DNA of 9,455 nucleotides from Myxococcaceae bacterium (GCA_018262385.1 JAGSPQ010000058.1:1-9455), one strand, 5' to 3'; positions 1 through 7,800 are shown, counted from the first letter of the stretch. Notes: generated by a model not told the origin, from the sequence alone. Numbers and translations are program-made.

Positions 1-900
1 CGAGGCGGTGCCGCCGTCGAACGCAGCCATCTTCGACAGCTCCGCCTGCAGCCGGGAGGCGACCGTCATCGCCCCGTCCCGCGGGGTGTGGGGCAGCAGC
101 ACCAGGTACTTGTCGTCGGCGAACGGGACGGTGAGGTCGATGTCCCGGATCACCTTGTAGATCCCGGCGATCGCCTCCGAGCGGATCGCCGCCCGCTGGA
201 ACTCGGGCGAGCCGGCCGCCGCCAGCCGCTCGGCCAGGTGGTCCAGCCCGATCAGCACCACCGCCACCGGGTACTGGTACCGGCGGCTGCGCTTGACCTC
301 CAGCGGGAGGAACCGCTTGAGGAAGCCGATCTCGCTCCCCGCCGACGCGCCGCCGCCCTGCTTGAGCTGGTCCTTCAGCCGCTTGACCTCGGCCTCCAGC
401 GCCTGCAGCCGCTGCTTCAGCGGCTCTTCGCGGCCCTTCAGCTCGGCCACCTGGGCGTTGAGCCGGCTGGTCGCCTCGAGCAGCTTCGCCTCGCGGGCCT
501 TCGGCTGCTCGATGCTCTTCGCCAGCTCGCTCTTCAGCCCGGCGTTTCGCAGCACCAGCTGCGCCATCGCCACCACCGCCGCGCGCTTGAGCGGGCCGAG
601 CAGGAACCCGTCGGCGCCCACCCGCGCGGCGCGCTCCTCGGGAAGGTCTTCGTCCGGCGGGTAGACCAGCACCACCGGGCACAGCGGGCTGAGCCCCTTG
701 ATCCGGGCGCAGAGCGCCTCTCCGTCGAAGTTCCCCGAGCTCGACGCGAACACCACGTCGGGCGGCCGGGAGAGGGCCATCGCGTCCACCGCCTCGGCCA
801 CCGAGTGGGCAGCGATCACCTCGTGCCGCGCGCCTTCGAGGAACTTCCTCAGCGCGGCACAGATCGGCAACGACGGCTCGGCAACCAGCGCGAGGGCCAA
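1..900 (-). CDS. Pseudo-receiver / coiled-coil / degenerate GGDEF protein, N-terminal 300 residues (continues past left edge)
   Basis: Partial gene: 300 codons are visible and the frame is still open at base 1. Residues 1-115 resemble a response-regulator receiver domain (LVAEPS start, GADGFLLGP near 95-103). The position expected for the phospho-accepting Asp is Ser (about residue 53, in VVFASSSG), and the Lys of the usual KP pair is Gly102, so phosphorylation is unlikely. Residues about 120-182 are a charged, Leu-rich coiled coil. Residues about 193-300 follow the GGDEF (diguanylate cyclase) pattern, but the metal-binding Asp of the usual IDLDHF is Gly218 and the GGDEF signature reads ADDKY (261-265), so cyclase activity is unlikely. 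The TTG start at 900 is chosen because GAGGT lies 6 bases upstream and the frame gives a normal receiver N-terminus; the first in-frame ATG is residue 41. It begins 2 bases after the frr stop, implying translational coupling. Family assignment is by motif only; the role is inferred to be scaffolding or signalling. Confidence 0.8.
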   Translation of the reverse strand, partial: MALALVAEPSLPICAALRKFLEGARHEVIAAHSVAEAVDAMALSRPPDVVFASSSGNFDGEALCARIKGLSPLCPVVLVYPPDEDLPEERAARVGADGFLLGPLKRAAVVAMAQLVLRNAGLKSELAKSIEQPKAREAKLLEATSRLNAQVAELKGREEPLKQRLQALEAEVKRLKDQLKQGGGASAGSEIGFLKRFLPLEVKRSRRYQYPVAVVLIGLDHLAERLAAAGSPEFQRAAIRSEAIAGIYKVIRDIDLTVPFADDKYLVLLPHTPRDGAMTVASRLQAELSKMAAFDGGTAS

Positions 901-902
901 AC

Positions 903-1466
903 TCAGACCTCGAGGACTTCTTTTTCCTTCTTCACCACCAGATCCTCGACCGTCTTCACGCCCGCATCGGTCTCTTTCTGCACCTTCTCGTTGGCGCGCT
1001 TGTTCTCGTCCTCGGTGATCGACTTGAGCTTGAGCAGCTCCTTGAGCTTCTCGTTCGCCTCGCGCCGCTCGTTGCGGATTGCGACCTTGTGCTCTTCGCC
1101 CTTCGCCTTCACCTGCTTGGCGATGTCCTTGCGGCGCTCTTCGGTCAGCGCCGGAATCGGGACGCGGATGATCTCTCCGTCGTTCATCGGGTTGAGGCCG
1201 AGGTTGGCGTCGCGAATCGCCTTCTCGATCTCCTTGATGATCCCCTTGTCCCACGGCTTGACCGTGATCAGCCGGGGCTCGGGGACGCCGAGCGCCGCAC
1301 ACTGGTTGAGCGGGGTGGGCGTGCCGTAGTTGTCGACCCGCACGCTGTCGAGCATCGCCGCGTTCGCGCGCCCGGTGCGGATCTTGGCCAGGTTCTGCTT
1401 CAGGTCGTCGAGCGTCTTCGTGATTGCCACGCCCAGCGCCTTCACCACGTCGTCATGCATTCCCAT
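903..1466 (-). CDS. frr: Ribosome recycling factor
   Basis: Encodes a 187-residue protein, close to the usual 185 of the RRF family. RRF acts in the cytoplasm with EF-G to split the post-termination ribosome so its subunits can be reused. Recognisable features are the conserved KIRTGRA stretch (28-34), the YGTPTPLNQ segment leading into the second domain (47-55), the VKPWDKG strand (69-75), IPALTEERRKD (104-114) and RNERREAN (131-138) at the hinge before the final helix. The ATG at 1466 is preferred over the ATG two codons further in, because GGAGAG sits just upstream. It lies 32 bases after pyrH and 2 bases before the next gene, consistent with one transcript. The pyrH-frr order is conserved widely in bacteria. 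Confidence 0.97.
   Translation of the reverse strand: MGMHDDVVKALGVAITKTLDDLKQNLAKIRTGRANAAMLDSVRVDNYGTPTPLNQCAALGVPEPRLITVKPWDKGIIKEIEKAIRDANLGLNPMNDGEIIRVPIPALTEERRKDIAKQVKAKGEEHKVAIRNERREANEKLKELLKLKSITEDENKRANEKVQKETDAGVKTVEDLVVKKEKEVLEV
907..911 (-). promoter_or_regulatory. Ribosome binding site for the pseudo-receiver gene, inside the frr 3' end
   Basis: The minus strand reads GAGGT here, a 5-base match to the Shine-Dalgarno core, 6 bases before a TTG codon. It lies within the last codons of frr. This match decides the TTG start of the downstream gene and suggests that ribosomes finishing frr reinitiate there. Confidence 0.6.
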
Positions 1467-1470
1467 GTCG

Positions 1471-1476
1471 CTCTCC
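1471..1476 (-). promoter_or_regulatory. Ribosome binding site of frr
   Basis: GGAGAG on the minus strand, with the GGAG core 6 bases before the ATG at 1466. It supports that start over the in-frame ATG at 1460. Confidence 0.65.
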
Positions 1477-1498
1477 GGTTGAAGGGGTACGCCCCGAC

Positions 1499-2251
1499 TT
1501 ACGCGAAAACCGTCTCGCCCATTCCTACGATCGTCCCGACATCTTGCGGGTTATTCACGGCGCGCCCGATGTTTCCCGGCCTGGTCATGTCGAAGACGAT
1601 GATCGGCATCCGGTTGTCCATGCACATCGCGATCGCCGTCGCGTCCATCACCTGGAGGTTCTTGTCCAGCGTCTCCCGGTAGCTCACGGTGCGGTAGCGG
1701 CGCGCCCCGTTGTTCTTCCTCGGATCCGAGTCGTAGACGCCGTCGACCTTGGTGCCCTTCAAGATCACCTCGGCGTTGATCTCCATCGCCCGCAGCGACG
1801 CCGCGGTGTCGGTGGTGAAGTACGGATTGCCGGTGCCGGCGGCGAAGATCACCACCCGGCCCTTCTCGAGGTGTCGCACCGCCCGCCGTCGGATGTAGGG
1901 CTCGCTGATCTGCTCCATCTTGATCGCCGACATCACCCGGGTGTCCACCCCCTGCCGCTCGAACGCGTCCTGCAGCGCCATCGAGTTGATGCAGGTGGCC
2001 AGCATTCCCATGTAGTCGGCGCTCGCCCGATCCATCCCCTCGGTGGCGCCCTTCACCCCGCGGAAGATGTTGCCGCCGCCAATCACGATCGACAGCTGCA
2101 CTCCGGACTGGACGACGTCTTTCACTTCGGTGGCGATCCGCGCCAGCGTCTCGGTGTTGATCCCGTAGGAGTCCTTCCCCATCAGGGCTTCGCCCGAGAG
2201 CTTGAGCAGGACCTTCTTGTAGCCACCCGTCTTCGCGCCCGTTGCAGCCAT
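1499..2251 (-). CDS. pyrH: UMP kinase (uridylate kinase)
   Basis: A 250-residue member of the amino-acid kinase family that phosphorylates UMP to UDP with ATP in pyrimidine nucleotide synthesis; bacterial forms are hexameric cytoplasmic enzymes. Visible motifs are KLSGEAL (17-23, phosphate-binding Lys), the glycine loop [10 protein letters not shown] (56-65), DYMGMLAT (79-86), the [13 protein letters not shown] region (139-151) that binds nucleotide, [13 protein letters not shown] (167-179) and VMDATAIAM (201-209). The protein ends about 240 residues after the first lysine motif, normal for the family. It starts about 10 residues before the conserved [10 protein letters not shown], slightly longer than many homologues. 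No strong Shine-Dalgarno precedes the ATG, so the start is likely but not certain. It is 48 bases downstream of the small unknown gene and 32 bases upstream of frr. Confidence 0.97.
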   Translation of the reverse strand: MAATGAKTGGYKKVLLKLSGEALMGKDSYGINTETLARIATEVKDVVQSGVQLSIVIGGGNIFRGVKGATEGMDRASADYMGMLATCINSMALQDAFERQGVDTRVMSAIKMEQISEPYIRRRAVRHLEKGRVVIFAAGTGNPYFTTDTAASLRAMEINAEVILKGTKVDGVYDSDPRKNNGARRYRTVSYRETLDKNLQVMDATAIAMCMDNRMPIIVFDMTRPGNIGRAVNNPQDVGTIVGMGETVFA

Positions 2252-2299
2252 GGGCCGAAGCTTCTAGCGAAGGTTGGCGCGGCCGGCAGCAATTACGCG

Positions 2300-2548
2300 C
2301 TACGCCTGCGTCACTTCCTCCGACTGGTTGAGCGCCTGGAGGTGGGAGGCGACCTTCACCAGCTGGGCCGCCAGGGTCCGCAGCTCGTCGGGGGAAAGCC
2401 GGATCTGGGTGATCCCGCCCGAGACGTCGAGCACCTCCAGCACCGCCTGGTTCCGCTTGTCCCGCGGCGCCACCCGCACCGCCCCCGAGCCGGTTCGACT
2501 CTGGAGCACGATGCCGGGACCTTTGCCTGCGCTGTGGACTTTGCTCAC
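2300..2548 (-). CDS. Small conserved-looking protein of unknown function (82 residues) between tsf and pyrH
   Basis: I do not recognise this protein. From a GTG at 2548 it encodes 82 residues: a basic, glycine-containing N-terminal part (SAGKGPG, then VRVAPRDKR), a short strand-like segment (AVLEVLDVSGGITQIRLS) and a C-terminal amphipathic helix (PDELRTLAAQLVKVASHLQAL, interrupted by no proline), ending in an acidic/polar tail. Nearly every codon ends in G or C like the neighbouring real genes, and the composition is protein-like, so I think it is genuine. The open frame continues further upstream, but that part is Arg/Pro-rich and overlaps the terminator and the end of tsf, so it is unlikely to be translated. 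No Shine-Dalgarno precedes the GTG and the start is uncertain. It precedes pyrH by 48 bases and probably shares its transcript. Confidence 0.6.
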   Translation of the reverse strand: MSKVHSAGKGPGIVLQSRTGSGAVRVAPRDKRNQAVLEVLDVSGGITQIRLSPDELRTLAAQLVKVASHLQALNQSEEVTQA

Positions 2549-2632
2549 GACAACCAGATTGTCGCGCCCAATTCGCCAATGTTGCCGGGGGGATGGATGC
2601 CTACATGGAGCAAACCCGCTCCACCGGACTGC

Positions 2633-2671
2633 AAAGAAACAGCGCAGGCCCCCTGAAGAGGACCTGCGCTG
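2633..2671 (-). terminator. Rho-independent terminator after tsf
   Basis: On the minus strand, CAGCGCAGGTCC pairs with GGGCCTGCGCTG (12 base pairs, one of them G-T) around an 8-base loop, and TTTCTTT follows directly. It sits 25 bases after the tsf stop codon, so the pyrH side probably has a separate promoter or depends on read-through. Confidence 0.8.
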
Positions 2672-2696
2672 GGGATCTGCGAGCAGTCTGGGCCGC

Positions 2697-3632
2697 TTAG
2701 GCCTGGGCGATCGTCTTGGCGACCTCGGCCGCCAGGTCTTCCTTCTTCTTCTCGATCCCTTCGCCGACCTCGAACCGGGCAAACCGGGTGGCGCTCACCT
2801 CGGCGCCGGCGGCCTTGGAGGCCTCGGCGAGCAGGCCCTTCACCTTCTTCTTGTCGTCCTTGATGCTGACCTGGTCGACCAGGCAGGCGCCCTCGTAGAA
2901 CTTCTCCAGCTTGCCGGTGAGGATCTTCTCCCAGATCGCCTCCGGCTTCTTCGCCGCCAGCAGCTCGGCCTTGTAGATGTCCTTCTCCTTCTCGAGCACG
3001 TCGGCGGGGACCTCTTCCCGGCGCAGGTAGGGCGGCTTCATCGCCGTCGCCTGCATCGCCAGCTCGCGCGCCACGCCGGTGGTCGCCTCGTGCTTCGCGG
3101 CGGCCTCCGAGCCAGCGGTGAGCTCGACGATCGCGCCCTGGCGCCCGTTGCTGTGCAGGTAGCTGCCGATCACCGTGTGGCCGGTGAGCGCGAAGCGGGC
3201 GAAGCGGCGCACCGAGATGTTCTCGCCGATCTTGGCGACCGACTCGGTCAGCACGTCCTTCACCTTCTTGCCGTCCTTCCACGCCGTCTCGAGCAGCGCG
3301 GCGAGGTCGGCCGGGCCGGCCTTGCCGATCAGCTCGGTCAGCTCTTTGGTCAGCGCGACGAAGTCGGGGTTGCGGGCGACGAAGTCGGTCTCGCAGTTGA
3401 CCTCCGCCAGCGCGCCGATGCGGCCGTCGGCCGAGATCGACAGGCCGATCAGGCCTTCCGCGGCGATGCGGGCGCCTTTGCTGGCCGCCTTGCTGATCCC
3501 CTTCTTCCGCAGCCACTCCTCGGCCTTGGAGAAATCACCCGCGCTCTCCGAGAGCGCCTTCTTGCAATCCATCATTCCGGCGCCGGTCTTCTCGCGCAGG
3601 TCCTTCACCATCGTGGCGCTGATCTCAGCCAT
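2697..3632 (-). CDS. tsf: Elongation factor Ts
   Basis: A 311-residue cytoplasmic guanine-nucleotide exchange factor that regenerates EF-Tu-GTP during translation elongation. The N-terminal UBA-like helical domain (1-55) carries the family signature LREKTGAGMMDCKKAL (12-27). The core follows with the second signature NCETDFVARN (79-88), whose TDFV residues contact EF-Tu. The C-terminal part has LVDQVSIKD (251-259) and RFARFEVGEGIEKKKEDLAAEV. Length is slightly above the 283 of the E. coli protein. The ATG at 3632 gives the canonical MAEISATMVK start; a GTG three codons upstream is also open but gives an atypical MRAMAE start. There is only a weak GAG-type ribosome site. It follows rpsB after 93 bases that contain a strong terminator, leaving just 30 bases between the U tract and the start, too little for an internal promoter. 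Expression therefore probably relies on read-through. Confidence 0.97.
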   Translation of the reverse strand: MAEISATMVKDLREKTGAGMMDCKKALSESAGDFSKAEEWLRKKGISKAASKGARIAAEGLIGLSISADGRIGALAEVNCETDFVARNPDFVALTKELTELIGKAGPADLAALLETAWKDGKKVKDVLTESVAKIGENISVRRFARFALTGHTVIGSYLHSNGRQGAIVELTAGSEAAAKHEATTGVARELAMQATAMKPPYLRREEVPADVLEKEKDIYKAELLAAKKPEAIWEKILTGKLEKFYEGACLVDQVSIKDDKKKVKGLLAEASKAAGAEVSATRFARFEVGEGIEKKKEDLAAEVAKTIAQA

Positions 3633-3662
3633 GGCTCTCACTCGTTCAAAAGGTTGGAGGGG

Positions 3663-3702
3663 AAAAACAAAGTGAGCGGCGCGCGTACGGCGGGCCGCTC
3701 AC
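3663..3702 (-). terminator. Strong rho-independent terminator or attenuator between rpsB and tsf
   Basis: On the minus strand a perfect 9-base-pair stem (GTGAGCGGC with GCCGCTCAC, 13-base loop) is followed at once by TTTGTTTTT. This is the best terminator in the window. It starts 23 bases after the rpsB stop and ends about 30 bases before the tsf ATG. Partial termination here would yield more S2 mRNA than EF-Ts mRNA. Confidence 0.88.
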
Positions 3703-3725
3703 CCGGATGACGACCGTCTTGGAAA

Positions 3726-4667
3726 TTACTCGGGCTTCGCTTCGGCCGCAGGCTGCGCCTCGGGCGCGGGCTCGGGGATCATCTCGGGCGCCGGCTCAGG
3801 AGCGGGCCCAGCCTTCATCTCGACCACCGGGCCCTTGCCAGGAGGCGAGTCGCGGCGGAAAGCGCGGCGGGGGCGATCGCCCTCGTCCCGGCCACCGCTG
3901 CTGCGCTTGCGATCTTCCTGCGCGTCACGCTCGGCGGCGCCGGACGCCTTGTAGCGGGCCGAACCCTCGACCGCCGCTTCGGCGATCTTGGAGGTGAAGA
4001 GCTTGATCGACCGGATCGCGTCGTCGTTGCCGGGGATCACGAAATCGATCCCGTCGGGATCGCAGTTGGTGTCGACCAGGCCGATCACCGGGATGCCGAG
4101 GCGCGAGGCCTCGTGAACCGCGATCTGCTCCTTCTTCGGGTCGATCACGTAGATGCAGCCGGGAAGCCGGGTCAGCTCTTTGACGCCGCCGAGGTTCTTC
4201 TCCAGCTTCGAGCGCTCGCGCTCGAGGTTCGCCACTTCCTTCTTCGGCAGCCGGTCGTAGGTGCCGTCTTCCTTCATCTTCTCGATCGTCTTCAGCCGAT
4301 CGATGCCCTGCTTGATCGTCTTGAAGTTGGTCAGGGTGCCACCGAGCCAGCGGCTGGTGACGAAGAACTGCCCCGAGCGGCGGGCCTCTTCCTGCACCAC
4401 GTCCTGGGCCTGCTTCTTGGTGCCCACGAACAGCACCGAGCCACCCCGGGAGGTGATGTCGGCCACGAAGCGGAACGCCGCCCGGGCCATCGCGACCGTC
4501 TTCTGCAGGTCGATGATGTAGATCCCGTTACGGGCGCCGAAGATGTACGGCTTCATCTTCGGATTCCAGCGCTTGGTCTGGTGGCCGAAGTGAACGCCGG
4601 CCTCCAACAACTGACGCATCGTGATGCCACCTGCGGGAGCCATCTGCTGCTGAGTCGTCTCTTCCAT
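3726..4667 (-). CDS. rpsB: 30S ribosomal protein S2 with C-terminal Pro/Ala/Glu tail
   Basis: A 313-residue structural protein of the small ribosomal subunit that binds on the back of the 30S near the platform. The S2 core is clear: [24 protein letters not shown] (interrupted here only for brevity, residues 15-38), IYIIDLQKT (49-57), VGTKKQAQ (81-88), [13 protein letters not shown] (106-118) and the signature [19 protein letters not shown] (197-215). The core ends near residue 240, as in E. coli S2 (241 residues). About 70 further residues follow: a charged Arg/Asp/Gly segment (245-275), then a Pro-Ala-Glu-rich tail (287-313) with [12 protein letters not shown] repeats. This tail looks disordered. 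The first 10 residues are also extra. No good Shine-Dalgarno precedes the ATG. It is the first gene of the translation cluster and is preceded by a leader containing a perfect hairpin. Confidence 0.97.
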   Translation of the reverse strand: MEETTQQQMAPAGGITMRQLLEAGVHFGHQTKRWNPKMKPYIFGARNGIYIIDLQKTVAMARAAFRFVADITSRGGSVLFVGTKKQAQDVVQEEARRSGQFFVTSRWLGGTLTNFKTIKQGIDRLKTIEKMKEDGTYDRLPKKEVANLERERSKLEKNLGGVKELTRLPGCIYVIDPKKEQIAVHEASRLGIPVIGLVDTNCDPDGIDFVIPGNDDAIRSIKLFTSKIAEAAVEGSARYKASGAAERDAQEDRKRSSGGRDEGDRPRRAFRRDSPPGKGPVVEMKAGPAPEPAPEMIPEPAPEAQPAAEAKPE

Positions 4668-4742
4668 ATGCGGTGAGGTCTCTTAGTTGGACTGCGGGTT
4701 CGGTTGATCCTCCACGACCGCTTGATGAGGCACTGGGACCCT

Positions 4743-4764
4743 CTTTCTGGACGATTCCAGAAAG
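4743..4764 (-). promoter_or_regulatory. Perfect hairpin in the rpsB leader
   Basis: On the minus strand CTTTCTGG and CCAGAAAG form an 8-base-pair stem with a 6-base loop, 76 bases before the rpsB ATG. No U tract follows, so it is not an intrinsic terminator. Leaders of rpsB in other bacteria are known to bind S2 for autoregulation; a similar role here is inference. No convincing -35/-10 pair was found between this hairpin and the upstream terminator, although the rpsB promoter should lie at about 4765-4843. Confidence 0.4.
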
Positions 4765-4843
4765 CACCGGGGAGCCAGCACGGGCGTGTGTGTATTTTTG
4801 CTGCCGCTTTCGCCCTACCGCGACGAGGCGTTAAGGCGTGTAA

Positions 4844-4871
4844 CAAACCCCCCTGGCAGAGGCAACAGGGG
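4844..4871 (-). terminator. Likely terminator after the MopE-repeat gene
   Basis: On the minus strand CCCCTG and CAGGGG pair around a 10-base loop, followed by GGTTTGTT. The stem begins 2 bases after the stop codon of the MopE-repeat gene. The U tract is short and interrupted, so this is a moderate prediction. It would insulate rpsB from the upstream gene. Confidence 0.55.
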
Positions 4872-4872
4872 T

Positions 4873-7800
4873 CTAGTTACAGGTCAGGACGCTGGAGAAA
4901 GTGCCCGCCGGGCTGGCGCCGGAGGCCGAGTAGTAGAGCCGGTTGACGGCCGCCCAGTTGGTCAAACCGTCCTTGTTTCCGGGACGACACGAGGCCGGCT
5001 GGCTGGTGCACGAGCCGGTGGTGGCCGAGATCTCAACCGCGCTGGAAGAGGGCGACTTCACGCCGAGGAAGTCGCTGCGGCGGGTCATCACCTGGCGAGT
5101 GAAGGTGGTGCCGGTCGGATCGACGTCGTAGCGCACCGCCGACATCAGGATCTGGGTGGCGGTGGCGCTGGCCCGGGGGCGGAGGATCGAGTTCGCCCCG
5201 TTGAGGGTGGCGTAGGACAGGTAGGCCCAGTGGTAGCCGGGGTCGGTGGTCAGCCAGAACTCGAAGTCCGACCTGGGGGTGGTGCCGGGGTCGTGCATCA
5301 CGTCGGCGACGAAGAACTGATCGGCCGAGGCGCTGCGGAAGAAGACCAGCTCGGGCTCCTCCATCGTGACGGGAGAGGTCACGGTGCGGACCACCGTCTC
5401 GCCGCTCTTGCCGCTGCCGTCCTCGTTGACGGTGAAGTAGTTGAGGCTGGTCGGGGTGGTGAGCCAGGCGATCCCCATCTTCCGCAGGCTCGCCGCGGTG
5501 GGGCAGCTCTGAGAGGCGACCCAGTCTTCGTGGGTCGAGTCGGCGCCCAGCCCGGCCGGGTAGGTGGCGGTGTTGGGGAACAGGGTCGGCACTGGCAGCG
5601 CTCCACAGCCGGCGCCCTTGATTTCCCACGCGGAGGTGGTGGTGTTGTAGCAAGGCTCGAAGCGGGCGGTCTTGATCCCCACGGAAGTCTCGCGCCAGAT
5701 CAGCGTCACCCGCTTGCCGTTGCCGCGCACCACCCGCAGCGAATCGAGGGTGTTGGTCCCCGTCCGCCGGCCCTGGCCCCACAGGTAGGTGCGCTTCGCG
5801 CCGGTCACCGCGTCCATGTAATAGAGATCGATCTCGTACCCTTCGGTGCCGGACAAGTAGATGCCGGCCATCAGGAAGCCGTCGCCCGCCTGGGCCAGAT
5901 CCACGTCGCTGTAGTTGAGGCCCGAGGCGGCTGCCACCGGAGCGACTCCGGTCGGAGCGCCGGCGCTGGTCAGCGGCTGGAAGTAGAAGCCGTTCACCCC
6001 ACCCGACATCGCCATTCCACCGCCCGCCAGCGCGTCGGTGCCGGCGCCGTTGACCCCGCCCGCACAGCTGGCCGCCGAGTAGTAGTACGGCTCGACCTCC
6101 ACGTCGGCCCACGCGGTCGGCGCGGTCACCTCGGCGGTCGAGCTCAGCGACGGCTCGTCGACCACCCCGTCGCAGTCGTTGTCCAGCCCGTCGCAGGCCA
6201 TCGCGGTCGGCGCGCCGGCGACCACGCTGCAGACCACGCCCAGCTGATCGGCGGTGCAGACGTTGGTGCCACTGCGCAGGCACACCCCCAGGCCCGCGCT
6301 GCACGCCTGCCCCTTGGTGGGGAAGGTCTCGTCGGCGGCGCCGCTGCAGTTGTCGTCCAGCCCGTTGCACTTCTCGGCCGAGGGCGCGGTGTTGCGCACG
6401 CAGGTCACGCTGCCGCTGGTGCAGGTCAGGGTGCCGGCCGCGCAGACCCCGCTCTGGCCGGTGCTGCAGGCTCCGCCGCCGCCCGGATTTCCTTCGTCGA
6501 TGCCGCCGCCGCAGTTGTCGTCGATGCCGTTGCAGGTCTCGGAAGCGGTGGGGCGCACGTTGGCGTTGGCGTCGTTGCAGTCGGTGTTGTTGGGAACCTT
6601 GCCGGAGACCGGGCCGCAGCTGGCCTGCGCCGCCGCCGCGGTGGCGCCGAACCCGTCGCCGTCGCCGTCGGTGTAGTAGTTGGTCGTCGGCAGCCCCTCG
6701 TCGATTCCGCCCGCGCAGTTGTCGTCGGCGCCGTTGCAGACCTCGGTCGCGCCCGGCTTGATCGCCGCGTTGCTGTCGTTGCAGTCGGAGTTGCTGGTCA
6801 GCTTGCCCGCCACCGGAGCGCACGCGCTCTGCGCCGCCGCCGAAGCCGAGCCGAACCCGTCGCCGTCCAGATCCGGGTAGTAGCTCAAGAAGGTGAGGCC
6901 GTTGTCGATCCCGCCGACGCAGTTGTCGTCGACGCCGTTGCAGACCTCGGGCGCGCCCGGATGCACCGCGGTCGCGCTGTCGTTGCAGTCGCTGTTGTTG
7001 GTGACCCGGCCGGCGACCGGGTTGCAGGAGTTGATCGGCGTGCCGGAGACCGCCCCGTACCCGTCGCCGTCGACGTCGGGGTAGTAGTTCTGGGTGGTGG
7101 TCCCGTTGTCGACCAGGCCGTCGCAGTTGTCGTCGATGCTGTTGCACGCCTCGGCCGCGCCGGGGTGAACCGAGAACAGCGCGTCGTTGCAGTCGGTGTT
7201 GCCGGTGACCTTGCCCGCCACCGGCGCGCAGGCGCTCTGCACCGGTGCGGTCGACGAGCCGTAGGTGTCGCCGTCGGTGTCGGGGTAGTAGTTGGTGAAG
7301 GTCAGCCCCTCGTCGGTCGAGAGGTTGCAGTTGTCGTCCACCCCGTTGCAGACCTCGGCCGCGCCCGGCTTCACCGCGAACAGCGCGTCGTTGCAGTCGC
7401 CGTTGTTGGTCACCCGGGTGGCGATCACCACGCACGAGTTGATCGGGGTCGCGTTCTTGTTGCCGTAGGTGTCGCCGTCGCTGTCCGGCCAGTAGTCGGC
7501 GAAGGTCAGCCCCTCGTCGATCTGGACGTTGCAGTTGTCGTCCACCCCGTTGCAGATCTCGGTGGCGCTGGGCTTGATCGACGCGCTGGTGTCGTTGCAG
7601 TCGGTGTTGTTGGTGACCCGGCCGGCGATCGGCGTGCAGGAACTGGTGCCGGTGCCCGCTCCGAACCCGTCGCCGTCCCCGTCGACGAAGTAGCTCTGGA
7701 AGGTCAGCCCCTCGTCGGCGGCGCCGCTGCAGTTGTCGTCGACGCCGTTGCACAGCTCGGCTGCGCCCGGCTTCACCGTCGGGTTGAGATCGTTGCAGTC

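Noticed and set aside
88..1329. A 413-codon plus-strand frame over the pseudo-receiver and frr genes.
   Set aside because: Arg/Leu/Gln-rich shadow antisense to a clear frr and a motif-bearing minus-strand frame.
2607..2622. GGAGC-AAACCC-GCTCC hairpin after the tsf terminator.
   Set aside because: Only 5 base pairs and no U tract; likely chance, although it could lie in the leader of the small gene.
2549..2782. The upstream 78 codons of the small tsf-pyrH frame.
   Set aside because: They overlap the tsf end and its terminator and are Arg/Ser/Pro-rich; translation probably starts near 2548.
2274..3710. A 478-codon plus-strand frame antisense to tsf.
   Set aside because: No motifs, shadow composition; tsf on the other strand is unambiguous.
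4528..4846. Short minus-strand frames upstream of and overlapping the rpsB start, considered as leader peptides.
   Set aside because: No ribosome site, and they run deep into rpsB out of frame; they look like shadows.
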